Shown here: piece after piece, positions 23,066 through 34,614 of the stretch
How positions within the stretch are numbered: position 1 is the first letter of the stretch
How the letters are laid out: the number at the start of each line of letters is the position of its first letter
Position numbers and translations under genes: made by a program
Notes under the pieces: model-generated
Told to the model about the DNA's origin: nothing
Databases searched by the model: none
What the model saw: the letters and a program-made list of their open reading frames with translations, nothing else
Assembly: GCF_011745365.1 (NCBI RefSeq)
Contig: NW_024468909.1
Span: forward strand, 310,001 to 374,000
Length of the DNA stretch: 64,000 bases
Direction of reading: 5' to 3'
From: Cryphonectria parasitica EP155
Lineage: Eukaryota > Ascomycota > Sordariomycetes > Diaporthales > Cryphonectriaceae

Positions 23066-23999
23066 ACTAATATCGAGCAAAACAACATGACGACCACTGC
23101 TTGTGTCATCCTGGTATCAGACTGATTTCTCCTGCACTGGACGGCTAGAATTGTGCAAGTCAATGAACAGTAACTTTTTACTATTCATTCAAAGGTCATA
23201 CAGTGCATCGTTGAACATCCTAGCCTCCGATTTCATTCGTCAGCCTGTGCAGGTAAGTTATCTACAATACCAAAAGAGGCATCTGTCACTTTGGAGGTTC
23301 AAAAACATTGAGCACTCGCTTCAATAGGAATGGTTTGCAGTACTCTGAGTTGATGAGTTACAAAGACTCATCACAACTGCTTCGCGTTCCACTGATATTC
23401 CTCTTGATTCAGAGACATCTCGGTGTATGAATTCTTCAGGTGCTTGTGCGTTTTCTTTTCGATCAGACCGAAGTCAATGAAAGTCGTCAACATCATGAAA
23501 AGATAGCTTAAAAGTAAGATTCTGAGAAGGAGCGAATTCTTTTCTCCTTTAATTTTTTTTCTCTTCTTCTTTCTACTATGTACAATACATGAGTTAATAC
23601 ACAAATTCCGCACGGGCCGCCTTGGGATCACCGCCACGGCTGTCGGCCCGCCAAGTCTCCGATGCCCTTGTCAGCAAACCCCCTTGCAGCTTCACTTCAA
23701 GCTACTGAGCTGCTGCTGACTGGCCTTTCTGCAAATCCATCAAACGGCAAGTCGACGTGCCTTGAAACGTCTCAACAATAACAACTCTGAGCCAAGTCAA
23801 GCCAGACTTTGCTACCAGAAGAGAGACAGAGGAAAGTTGAAAAAGATTCAGTCTGTTTTTCTCGACTTTGCAACGCTCAGGTCCTTCTCTCATTCCAGGT
23901 CGTGGCATTGTGCCACTCACCTTGGGTGGTTGTCTGCGGCTGAGTGAAAGTGCAAGCAAGCCTGGCAAGCCGGCCTCGCATACACGAACCTCTTTCAAG

Positions 24000-25781
24000 A
24001 TGGAGAAGATGGACAGCCTTGTGGAATTTGGCCAAGGCCTCATGGTCCAGGTGCAGGATCAACCTGTTACAGCCCTCGTCATCACGTTCATCGTCATCTG
24101 CATCACGACTCGCCTCGTCACCAGTCGGAGCGACAACTCACAGGCCAAATCTTATATCCACGACGCCCAGATACCTCCTGCGGTACCCTACTGGATCCCT
24201 TATCTAGGCCATATTCCACAAATGGCCTTTGGCTTCAACAGCTTCCTCGCAGGTCTCAGAAAACTCTACCCAGGCGGTGCCTTTGCCCTGAACTTTTTTG
24301 GAGGAACCCACAACGTCCCCTACAAGCCGAGCTTATATAAAAAGCTTTTCAGCCGGCCAGAACACGTCGTCGATGGAGGGAGAGCGTCTAAGCATCTCAT
24401 GCAGAGCGTCTTTGGATATCCGCGTTCCAAAGCCGACCTGGCACTCTACGATAAAATCCTCAAGGACCTCGAACAACAATACACCCATCTCTTATCGGGC
24501 CAGTCGCTGAAACAGATGGTGAAGACGATGACCGACAGGCTGCGACACAATGTGGCTGAGTTCGTCACCTTCAACATGAGCGAGATAGACCAAGTCCACT
24601 GGGAGCGTGTCGCAGACGCCGGCCTCGTTGAAGATGCCACCGGCAAAGAAGTCGTCGAGGCTGACCTTTTTGAACTCGTACGAAACTTCGTCGCCTTCAC
24701 GGCCAACCCGTGTCTGGTCGGCACAGATTTCGTCGAGAACTTCCCAGAGTTCTGGCTGGCCCTGTGGCGCCTGGACAAGGGCTTCCTGTCCCTTGCCTTG
24801 GATTTCCCGGCCGTCCTGCCCCTCAACAAGGCTATTGGCGCACGCAGAGCGAGAGGGTTCCTTCTGCGGTCACTGGACGAGTTCCAGGCCTCCATGGACA
24901 CTGTCCGCAACGGTGAGATCCCGGCACCGCAGTGGGCAGACCTCGGAAACGTCAGCCCCTTGATGCAGCATCGTGTGGATGACGTCTTCCGCAAGTACAA
25001 CCTGAGCACGAAGCAGCGGTCCGCGCTTGACCTGGCCCTAATCTGGGCGATAAACGCCAACGCCAACCCTGTCGTCTTCTGGGTCCTATGGAGAGTCTAC
25101 TCCCAGCCTGATGGTCTCCTGGCTCGTATCCGCAAGGAGATCGCGCCGTTTGTGGTTCTTGAGAAACCGGCTATCGGGTTTGGGGCGGCTTTCGAGTCGG
25201 CCACGCGCATAGAGAGTATCGATATCGAGGGAATCCTGAACAAGTGCCCCTTGCTCAAGGCCTCATACATCGAGACGCTGCGCCTCGATTTTGATGGGTG
25301 GAATTTCAAATATATCCGTGAGGATACTGTCGTGGGCGACAAGGAAGGCGAGAAGTTCTTCCTCCGTGCGGGAACGTATGCCCATTTGGCTACTCAGCTG
25401 TGGAATACGGACCCCTCGGTTTATGATGATCCAGAAGTCTGGCGAGCGGAGAGACATATTAGACCAAACGCAACAGGCGGCACTGCAGGGCAGGAATCAG
25501 TCATTGACATAGGTGATCTGAGGCCATATGGTAAGTTGAATTTCGTTACGCATGATGGAGGTAAACGCTAACTCATGTTCACAGGTGGAGGAGAAGCTAT
25601 TTGCAACGGACAAGATTTCGCTGTCCAAGAGGTCCTGCTCTTCTCTGCAGCTCTCATTGCCATGTATGATATCGAACCAGTCGGCGGTGGGCCGTGGAAG
25701 CTGCCCAGGCGGGAGAAGTCTGCAGGGGCACTATATCCCACGTCCCCAGCCAGAGTCTGGATTAGATCTCGTCCCATCTGA
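24000..25781 (+). CDS. Cytochrome P450 (CYP7/CYP8-like fungal group)
   Basis: Exons 24000-25530 and 25585-25781; 54-bp intron GTAAGT...TTCACAG in phase 1; 575 residues. An N-terminal hydrophobic segment (about residues 23-38, ALVITFIVICI) anchors it to the ER. IPYLGHIPQMAF is the proline-rich hinge region, ETLR at 425-428 is the ExxR motif of helix K, and the haem loop is PYGGGEAICNG with the thiolate Cys517. In the haem loop the consensus Phe is Tyr and the usual Arg/His two residues before Cys is Ala, a departure shared in spirit by CYP7/CYP8-type enzymes. The likely substrate is hydrophobic (sterol, fatty acid or secondary metabolite) but cannot be named. The ATG at 24000 was chosen because the in-frame extension upstream (from 23868) has no membrane-anchor character. 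No tailoring genes surround it. Confidence 0.92.
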
Positions 25782-28700
25782 GCTTACTTCGCCAATTTCT
25801 TCTACCACGACCAGCGCAATCATCTCGAGCATGAGCTGCTATCATCTGCGTCGTTCCTCTCCTATTCCCCTCCCGACGTCTTCCTCTCTCGGTCAGCTCT
25901 TCGCTTGCTGAGTATTGTTTCAAATCACCCTCATTTTCATGGCGACGGCAGCTGCGGCAGGTATGGACTAGTCGCTCTCCTGATCGTCTACTAGGGTGCA
26001 GAGCTTGTTTCCGCCAGGTGAGCCAAGAATGCTGCTATTCATCTCATGGTCTTGTCCCGTAAGATGCGGGCTTTGTGACGGCTCTTCTCCTCCGGCAAGT
26101 AATCCCTTTGCTTCAGGGACGAGAGTTAGTCTGTCGAAACGCCGTATGCTCGTTACTACAGATGATCGCTAAGCATATAGCCAATGAGCTCTCCGAGGTC
26201 ATGAAGCATCCTCGTCACTGCCGGGCGTGATGCAGTTGTGATGTATCTGGGTGGTTTCGCCTGCATTGCTGACGGCACGAGGGACGGGGTTTTGGACCTT
26301 CGGTGTAGTTCTGCCGGCGTTGTCAGTAGCATAAGAGACGCGATTTCTAGGCATAGGATATGGAAGCAATATAAGCTTGGCCTTGCTCCCTTGACGGCCA
26401 TCTCGAACGAGCACTCATATGTACGAGCTCAGCATCTCATAGCAGTAATGCTAAAGGTCGAAACTCCTCATCAATGGTCATACCCTGGCATGGATCAAGT
26501 CATCGTCCTCGGTGTCCATGTTCAGGCCCAGGTCCGGAGCAAATTTTGTGGACGATGCTTGTGGGTGGGCTCCAGCTGGGTAGTGCTATCGAGGGCTGGC
26601 TGGAAAGTTGTAAATCATTGAGGATGTCGAATCATTCCGGACCTGATATTCTGGAACGATGCTATCGGTATAGAACAACAGCCAATTCTGGTCTGGGATA
26701 TTTGGAGCTGCCAGTTTCAGATGAAATGTGGACAAGTCGTGAAGACGAGGCAAAGTATGCAAATATTTGCCCGGACCTCACCCTGCTTATAACATCGAAC
26801 TCCCTTTCCGGATTTCATACAGCAATTGGAGACAGGCAGTACACGCAAGCAGCACAAAGGTATAGTGCACATCTCTGGAGACTTGCGGGACTTGAATCAT
26901 AAATATTATTTGTTTTGTAAATCCTCAGGCATCGTGGACATCTAGAACTTGTTTGAGGCGCAACTAACGTTTATGTGTTTCCCATAAACACACATTAGTA
27001 CCATTAATATAAGTAGGTATGCTATATTTGCCTAAAATAATGTGACGTGCTCTGCATACTCAGCTATGGGATACCGTATCAGGCAACACCGCTGGTTTAA
27101 GGCCTCGATGCCACGTTGTAGTGTTACTTTCAGATGGATCCCTGTAGCCCATAAACTTCCATGGCATTCTTCTAGATCTGATAGACTGTCATTACAGCTG
27201 AGAAGTAATACATTGGTTGCCTGGAGTGGAATCATAGCATGGTTTCATCCCATGAGGAGTGGACGATAGTAGTGCCGTGTTGTCCAGCACAACAGCACCT
27301 GTGTTGTTGACAAAGTAGTCGTACACGTGCACGTACTGCTTGGTAGTATGCTATTTGTGGAATTGGAGGTGTGTGTTGGCAAAAATATTGCATTGCTGAG
27401 CGCTGAAGAGAAAAGAGAAAGGAAGAGAAACGCCACGAGGCCACTGTTGGCTGGCTGGAGGGTCCGTGCACGGCCCTGGGCCAGTGACTCACTGGCCCTC
27501 GCACAGGAGGTTTCGGCTCGTGGAATCTACAATAGTTGCAATGTGAATTCGGCGCAGAGCTGCTGAGGTGTATTTTCCCCTCCCTTGATTTCAATTTCCC
27601 TCCTTTTCTTGTTCAGGCCCCTGTCTGCGTCGCCTTTTCCGTCTCATATCTGGTTGATGTACAGATTGATGTGCAAGCGAATAAAATACTATTCATATTG
27701 AAAATTGGCAATGGCAACGCAGGGCTGTTGGACAGTGATATGGACGTTTCGTGCGAGTAGCCATTTGGTCTGTTGGCTAGGCTGGGCTGGCCGATTTGCT
27801 GCTTGTTTGATTTCTGCAATAGCGCGTGCTAATTTAAATCTTTCTTCCCGAGCTTTTCTTCTTTTTTTTTTTAATTTGTGCTGGGTATTTTGAACCTTGT
27901 GCACAAAGTCTTGCTGACATTTTGACGGTGTGAGGACATCAGAATCAAGGAGGCGGTTTGTTCATCAAGTGTGGATTTTTCACTCCTCCGTCAGCGTTGT
28001 GCCAACGATGGCGTCTTTACAATTGCTTTTGTATGTGTGAGGCGAGAAGCTACGTACTATCTTTTCAGCCAAGAAGAATATGATTCAGCTAGTTTCTCCT
28101 TGTCTCCTGGCAGTTACCCTCCCTAGAAAGATGTGTCTTGGGCAAAAGCGCAGCATGCCCCTGCTGATTGCTGGGAAATACGACGCGTCCAAGACCTCGC
28201 CAAGTCTATTGCTGACCATAAGATACTTGGCAAAGATTGACACGATAGATACAAATCAGCTGTGTATTAACAAACCCCCATTTCTCCAAGCTTTTTTCTT
28301 CTTCTCCCGCATACCGCTATCGAATCAAAAAAAAAAAATCAAAAAATCAGTCCTTAGTCATGTGAGTTGTGGAGACTCCCAAGAGATAACCCAAATAAGT
28401 GATGGCACCGCCACCCCTGGATGTGTTTGCCGGCACCATCGTTATCGTGCATTGCGTGCTTTGGCTGCGCAACGTCTGCCGAACCGCTGAGGGGCATTTT
28501 TGGGACCCTTGTACAAAATCAGCAGCCCAGGCCGAGACAGCAAGCACAAGCCCTTTGTCCGCTAATGGAGAAACAATATCAGCTGTTGAGCCCCGCCGTA
28601 TAGGGCCTGCTGGCTGGGTTTGTCGGGCCTTTTCTCAGGGATAGGCGAATGCCTAGATCATGTAACTCCATCAATTAATACTGGTAATTATGTCTTATAC

Positions 28701-29007
28701 TATGTAGTAATATGTGGAAGCCAAGGCCAAGCCAGATCTATCGTTTTCTTGTGGAGGTCTTGGCCTCCATAAGCTTCAGAGGATCTGCGGTATTTATTAA
28801 GAGCCTTGCGTCCCCCAAATAATCTTGAAATTGAAGGCTCGATCTTTTCTCTCCTCTCAGCCTACTCCAGCGAACGTCAAGTTGCGTCTTGTCAAGGTGC
28901 CTTTATACTTCCATGGTCTGGGGTCATTAAACCGACAGCCCTCGAGTAAGCGAAGTCAGCGGCGGATTCATCACCGAGCAGCACGGCGGTGCTAAAGCCT
29001 CAACAAG
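25782..29007. other. Intergenic region between P450 and amino-acid permease
   Basis: About 3.2 kb, AT-rich in its right half, with no supported gene. Open frames at 26238-26902 and 28080-28490 have no recognisable protein features. A small inverted repeat (7-bp arms, 5-nt loop) lies at 26974-26992. The part just left of 29008 is the permease promoter. Confidence 0.5.
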
Positions 29008-30890
29008 ATGGGAATCCTCAATATTTGGAGCAGTGAGGAGAAGCGTGCCTCTTCGCCTGAGGATGCTGTGCACGGAGTTTCGGACACAGGGGGTGGTGAG
29101 GTGGAGGAAGTCGGCGACGACTTGCACCGAGGCATGAAGCCGAGACAACTGAGTAAATATTACCCCAAAGCTTTACAAGGTGTTACTTAAAAAGAGCAAA
29201 TGGCTGACGTCCTGTGACAGATATGGCAAGTAATATATGAAGGAAGTCGAAGAAAATTCGTGGCCTCCTGTACTAATTGTTTCTTCATTGTGGGCTATTA
29301 GATGGCCATCGCTGGCGCTATCGGAACTGGTCTCATCATTGGATCAGGAACTGCGCTGAAGAATGGAGGCCCTGGCTCCATTCTGATTGGGTATCTGCTC
29401 ATGGGTTTTGTGGTCTACATCGTTATGGTTGCTCTGGGTGAAATGGGCGCATGGCTGCCACACAAGAAGAGCTTCTCTGGATATGCCGCACGCTTCGTTG
29501 ACCCTGCGCTCGGGTATGTACTGTGTATTTATTGCCACTCGCATGCCCCAGACGATCCTATCCTGTCCCTCTCCGTTTTCTGTAATGATGCTGACCGCTA
29601 GGGACGATCAGATTTGCAACGGGCTGGAACTACTTCTTCAAATATGCGATCGTGTTGCCTAACAATCTGACTGTAACCGGCATCATAATATCGTATTGGA
29701 GGCCTGATTTGAACGTCTCGATTTGGATCGTCGTGTTCGGAGCGGTTATCATCGCTCTCAATGTAAGGAGAACTGCAACCTTCCCCATCTTTGATCAGTT
29801 ATTACAGTCAGCTAACGAGATTCCACAGCTTGTTCACGTCAGTTTCTTCGGTGAAGCCGAGTTCTGGATGTCAATGCTCAAGGCCCTCGTCATCTGCATG
29901 CTGATCCTCCTCTGCTTCATCATCGCGCTGGGCGGAGGTCCAAGTCACGTTAGGACGGGTTTCTGGTACTGGCACACCCCAGGAGCGTTCAATCAGTACA
30001 AGGACATTCCAGGCGACACTGGTCGGTTTCTTGGTGTCTGGGCCTCCATAGTCCAGGCCACCTTCGCCTATCTCGGCACTGAGCTCGTCGGTGTTGCCTT
30101 TGGAGAGACGCCAAACCCGTCCAAGAATGTGCCCAGGGCAGTGAAGCAGACATTGATGCGAATCTGCTTCTTCTACGTCGCCGGAGTCATCAGTCTCGGC
30201 ATGGCAGTACCGTACAACGACGAAAGGCTTATCAGCGCTACAGGGGAGAAGACGAGCGGTGCAGCCTCACCCTTTGTCGTCGCCGCCGAGATTGCTGGCA
30301 TTCAGAAGCTGGACAGTGTCATCAACGCACTGCTGCTCGTGTTCACCATCTCCGCTGCCAACTCAGACATCTACCTGGCCTCGCGAACCCTCTGGGCTCT
30401 GGCCAAGGAGAACCAGGCTCCAGCCATCTTCCACCGCACCAATGCGCGTGGTGTGCCAGTCGCTGCGGTGGCTTTCTCGTCGCTCTTCATCGCCCTCGGC
30501 TTCATGAACGTCAGCGAGAGCGCAAGCACCGTGTTTGGCTACTTCGTCTCCCTGGTTACTGTGTTCGGGGCGCTGAACTGGATCTCGATCCTGATCAGCT
30601 ACCACTGCATGCTGCAGGGTATGAAAGCGCAGGGGATTCCAAGGAGTGTGATGCCATACCGGAACCCTCTCCTGCCGTGGGGCGCATATATCGCATTCGC
30701 GATCACTGTGCTGGTCATCATCTTCAATGGGTTTGCGGGTTTCATGCCTTTCAAGATTGGGACTTTTATGACGAGCTACATTGGCATCCCCGTGTATGTC
30801 ATCAATGTTCTCTGGTGGAAGGTGTTCAAAAAGACAAAGAGAGTTCAGCCAGAGGAGATGGATCTGCAGACAGGACGGCGGGACCTCTAG
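29008..30890 (+). CDS. Amino-acid permease (AAT/YAT family)
   Basis: Proposed exons 29008-29152, 29221-29225, 29302-29513, 29612-29762 and 29829-30890; 524 residues. The 66-bp last intron keeps frame, but its removal restores IIALNLVHVSFFGEAEFW, the normal family sequence. The first helix MAIAGAIGTGLIIGSG is the consensus amphipathic substrate-binding helix of APC-superfamily permeases, and GEMGAWLPHKKSFSGYA and ATFAYLGTELVGVAFGE are family hallmarks. About 12 membrane helices in the plasma membrane; proton-coupled uptake of amino acids, specificity unknown. The N-terminus (about 49 residues) is hydrophilic and cytosolic. Joining exon 1 to the first helix in frame requires a 5-nt exon (ATATG) flanked on its right by a GC-AG intron, giving PRQLNMMAIAG. 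If that is wrong, only residues about 48-51 change. Confidence 0.9.
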
Positions 30891-31368
30891 TAGCCGTATG
30901 AGTCTTTGCAGAAAAAGTTCAGTATTATTACTTGGTAATTGTCAGTTGCATCTGTTCACACACAGCATAAATCGCCAATAATGATTATAATACCATTCAA
31001 ATCTAAACAACTCCACATATGTGAATAACAAGGAACAACTTTCAAACTACAAGCCTTTTAGGATTGAGTATCTAGATTGGCAGTCATAATCAGCTCGTTC
31101 GATCTGTGGCTCCAAGAGTATTTAAATGAGAACTGTATTTGTATTCGTGCCTGTGTAATTATTGTATATCTATTTCCAGTTTATAGCCCACTTGTATTTT
31201 TATTTCCCCTCTGGATTGGCTCCCTTAAAAGGTCATTAAGTCATGATAGATCGGAAAAACTCATATACCACTTCAACCTTCCGCCATGCCTGTGCATGAA
31301 AAAAAGCGTATTCTTCACGCACGAAAGGCCCATGTTCCAAATTTGAGTGTCGACTCAGAACGCCCGGC
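30891..31368. other. Convergent intergenic region
   Basis: AT-rich 3' flanks of the permease (+) and the glycosyltransferase (-). No gene or obvious element seen. Confidence 0.55.
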
Positions 31369-34300
31369 TCAATAGTTGAAAACCATGAGGGATGGATTCA
31401 GAACAAGAGGTGCTAAGGCGTGGCAGCCCAGAACGACCGACATCGGGACGATTGCAGTGAAGTCTGTGATAGTCCAGCCACGGGGCGCCCAGTGAGACAG
31501 GTAAATCATGCCACCAGTAAAGATTATGACGAAGATGTAACTGTTGTCCTGATTAGCGCCTTATTACCTTACGACGAATCCATGTAGCGTCAAGTGACAC
31601 GGCATGCTACTTACAGGTATTTGAATGTCTTGAGGATCTTGGGCACCTCCTGGAAGAAATTTGAGTCCTCCTTTTCCTTAGATGTAGCGCCCCACTGCAT
31701 GTCGATATGGAACAGATGAGCCAAAAGAGCAAGGCTGACGTGGAAGGAGAGGCCGCTGAAGAAAATTGCCATCATCGGTGTCCACTTGAAGTTTTCGATC
31801 AGAGAACTGAGGAGCTTGCGCTCACCAGTGCGATACCTGATGATTGCGAGTGCAACGCCGCCAACTAGATTGAACACGACAAGAAGCGAGACGAAGACCT
31901 TCCATGAGGGGAGGTAGAAGTGATCCAAGGAGTCATCGAACCATCCAACTAGAAAATAGTTGAGGACAGTCATGGGCATACCAACACCAATAGCAAAGTC
32001 TAGATACGAGATTAGATACCAAATATTGGCCTGATCTTCAAAGATAAAGTAAATGGCATGGTGACTTACATGAACAGATGTAGGCAAAGACACTGATCTT
32101 AGATGATAGTTGCATGTCTGAGCCCAAGAACTTTCTGATGAGTGGAGTGAATGGTCCCTTGGTCGGCCATCTGTAAAATGGATGGAACACCATCTCACTA
32201 CAACCGTATGCGTACCTAGTTCGGTGATAAGTGACTTATCCTGACGAAATTCCCTACAGACAACTCTAATACAGGGAGGGGGCGGGCAGTACTCACTTTT
32301 GCCATCGAGCAATCTCGTCATAGATTGTCAGGGAGACACCCTCTTTGAAACCCTGACCGTGGTAACTGGCGATTCGAACAGTGCTTCCCTTGATCTGCAT
32401 TCGCAGGGCGATGTCAAAGTCTTCAGAAACGTGGCTTTCAGACCAATAGGCAATGTATCCATCGTCCGAGTCTGACCCAACGTCTTGAACCGCAGCCCAT
32501 CGAATAAAAGCGTTGTGGCCAACAAAGGGTGCGACCTCACCCGAGCCAATGGAGAACCGAATTGCAGTGTAGACCATGTTCGTGAAGAAGGTAATGCCGT
32601 TCTCGAAGTAATCCCATGCCACCTGCATGACGCCTGTCGAGTGCTGAACAATAGCGACTTCAGGCGACAAGAACATCTCAGCAGCGCCATAAAGAAGACA
32701 ATCCACGGGCTAGATAGTTGTGATTACTGATTAGTAGACTTTTTGGCAAGCAACCGAGAGGGAAAAGACTTACTACTCGTGTATCAGAATCCACGATCAG
32801 GATGAATTCCCCAATTCGGATATCCCCTCCCGCCATAGCTCTGGGATTCTCTCTCAGAGCGCGTTCCAAGCACTGATCGTAGATCTCGCCAAGCTCATTC
32901 TCCTCCAGCATCACCGGCTCCATGTCATTGTACCCGGGCTGCTGTGCGGCTCGGGCGTCCACAGCCTCCTGCATGTAGGCCTCGACCTGTTGGGAAAGGT
33001 TGAGGGCGAAGTTCATGTTTGAGGCCTTCTTGAACTTGCCTTTGCGCTCAAACCCATCGTCGCCATGCTTTGGTCTTGCAACCCAGCCGATATCGTTGTC
33101 ATGATAGAAGTCCCTGCGAACTTGGGCTTCCTCCTCTGTGATAGCCCGCATGCCGTCGTCGTTGATGAAAATGGACGCCGATCCACCTCGTGACTCATAG
33201 TACGAGATAGCTGTCTGCAGGCTTCGAACAGTGGGGATGATGACACTGTCCATGCCCTCTTTGTAGACAGGCATCTGAATCGTGATATGTGGTGGTTCGA
33301 AGCCCAGTGAGTAAGCCTGACGAAGGTTGGGCTTAATGCAGGAATATGTGCGGGAATTCGTCTTGAGACCACTGATGGGTCCTGCAATCTGCCACAGATC
33401 ACCAAAGATGACCTGGAAGAAGAACAGCCCCGCACACATGAGCAAGGGGCAGGCGACAATGAGAGCGAGCCGCATATAGTTGCCGTCCAAGAAACACTCC
33501 GAGACGAGCTGGCCGACTGCGAAGCCATAGACCAACACTATAGCCAGACAGATGCCCATTCCGACAAAGAAAGCACTGTGAATCATCACGGGCCGGTTGA
33601 CGGATTCTGTTGGCTCGACGGCTTCCCTGTCTAGACCTTCTTCACTGTCGCTTACCTCGTCTGGTGTGGCGACCATAGCACCACCTTTCTCGTGTATCAT
33701 GGAAAAGTTGGACACGGATGGGGTGGTTGAGTGAAGAGGACTTGCGCCCGTAAATGGAGATGCAGCTGGTGAGTACCCCAGAGTCGAGTTTCGACCCCAG
33801 ACGTAATTCAAAAGCTTGTCCTCCATGCGCTGCGCATGAGTCAAGATCTGAGAGATCTCATCTTGCCAGATGAGCAACAAGCCTTCTTTTCTCAGGATGG
33901 CAGCGTATTGAAATTTCTTGACGCTAGAGGATGAGACCGCGGCGAGGGACTCGATCACTTGTAGTTGCCAGCCCCCTCTCATGATGAGTTCCGTCTGTCC
34001 TTCATGCATGCCCGCGATGATGGGGTACAGCATGTGCAGCCGCAATGTGGCTATGACGCCCACATTGAGACGCTGTGCCGCACCGAGGAGCTGGTTGTCG
34101 ATGTGCTCAGGACAGCAAACGTAGTTTCCTCTGGACTGTCTGAGCAGAACACCCAGCCCACGAGACCCATCAGCCAGGGCTTGCTGGGGTATCCAGCCGT
34201 GTGCCGAGATTCTATTGGCCAAATAGCTGACCATCTATAGCATCATTGATATCAGTACCCAAGTTTTGCAACATGTTGGATCGAGTTGGAGAATATGTTG

Positions 34301-34614
34301 ATACGCACCGTTCGGTAGCGGATTTCATCATCATATCCGTTTCCATTTGAAGAGCCTGTGCTGTGAACAGATGCAGGGCGAGATGCAGCGCGGGATGCGG
34401 GATGAGACGTCGACTTGGTGTATGAGCTGCGTCTTGAGTAGCTTTCTCTCGTGTGAGCTCTTGGAGGAGGGACTGGTTGAATTGCATCCATTCGTGAAGT
34501 TTGGGGGGTAGAGGTCCCAGAGGGACCTCGCATGGGTCTGGCTCGGTCGTTTGGATCGACAGGCGTAAGGTAAGGGCCAGCAATGAAGCTCTCGGCCGAT
34601 GAGTGCGTTGCCAT
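31369..34614 (-). CDS. Family 2 membrane glycosyltransferase (fungal group 2, cellulose/chitin-synthase-like)
   Basis: Six exons: 34614-34309, 34234-32774, 32709-32297, 32215-32070, 31999-31615 and 31540-31369; introns 64-81 bp, all in phase; 960 residues. Disordered Ser/Arg/Pro N-terminus (to about 95), a conserved soluble region (about 105-270), two membrane helices (about 320-375), the cytosolic GT-A domain, then several C-terminal helices. Processive-GT2 signatures: NDDG (D461/D462), VDSDTR (584-586, the metal-binding DxD type), SEDFD (E685/D686, general base), and EIARW (721-725) at the position of QxxRW, with Glu in place of Gln. Such enzymes extrude a beta-linked polysaccharide from a UDP-sugar through the plasma membrane; which polysaccharide is unknown. 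Related fungal GT2 proteins affect hyphal growth and surface properties. Lies head-on behind a GH16 glucanase on the same strand. Confidence 0.88.

Larger units (their letters stand above)
22060..23999. other. Divergent intergenic region between monooxygenase and P450
   Basis: About 1.9 kb shared upstream region of two divergent genes. It contains the TATA-like element near 22250 and a perfect 17-bp tandem duplication at 23032-23065. No supported gene; the AT-rich part around 23360-23600 has no protein-like frame. Confidence 0.55.

Noticed and set aside
23868..23999. N-terminal extension of the P450
   Set aside because: In frame, but polar and without a membrane anchor; the anchor and hinge follow the ATG at 24000 directly.
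26974..26992. Small inverted repeat (7-bp arms, 5-nt loop)
   Set aside because: Too short and AT-rich; expected by chance in this composition, and not next to a gene end.
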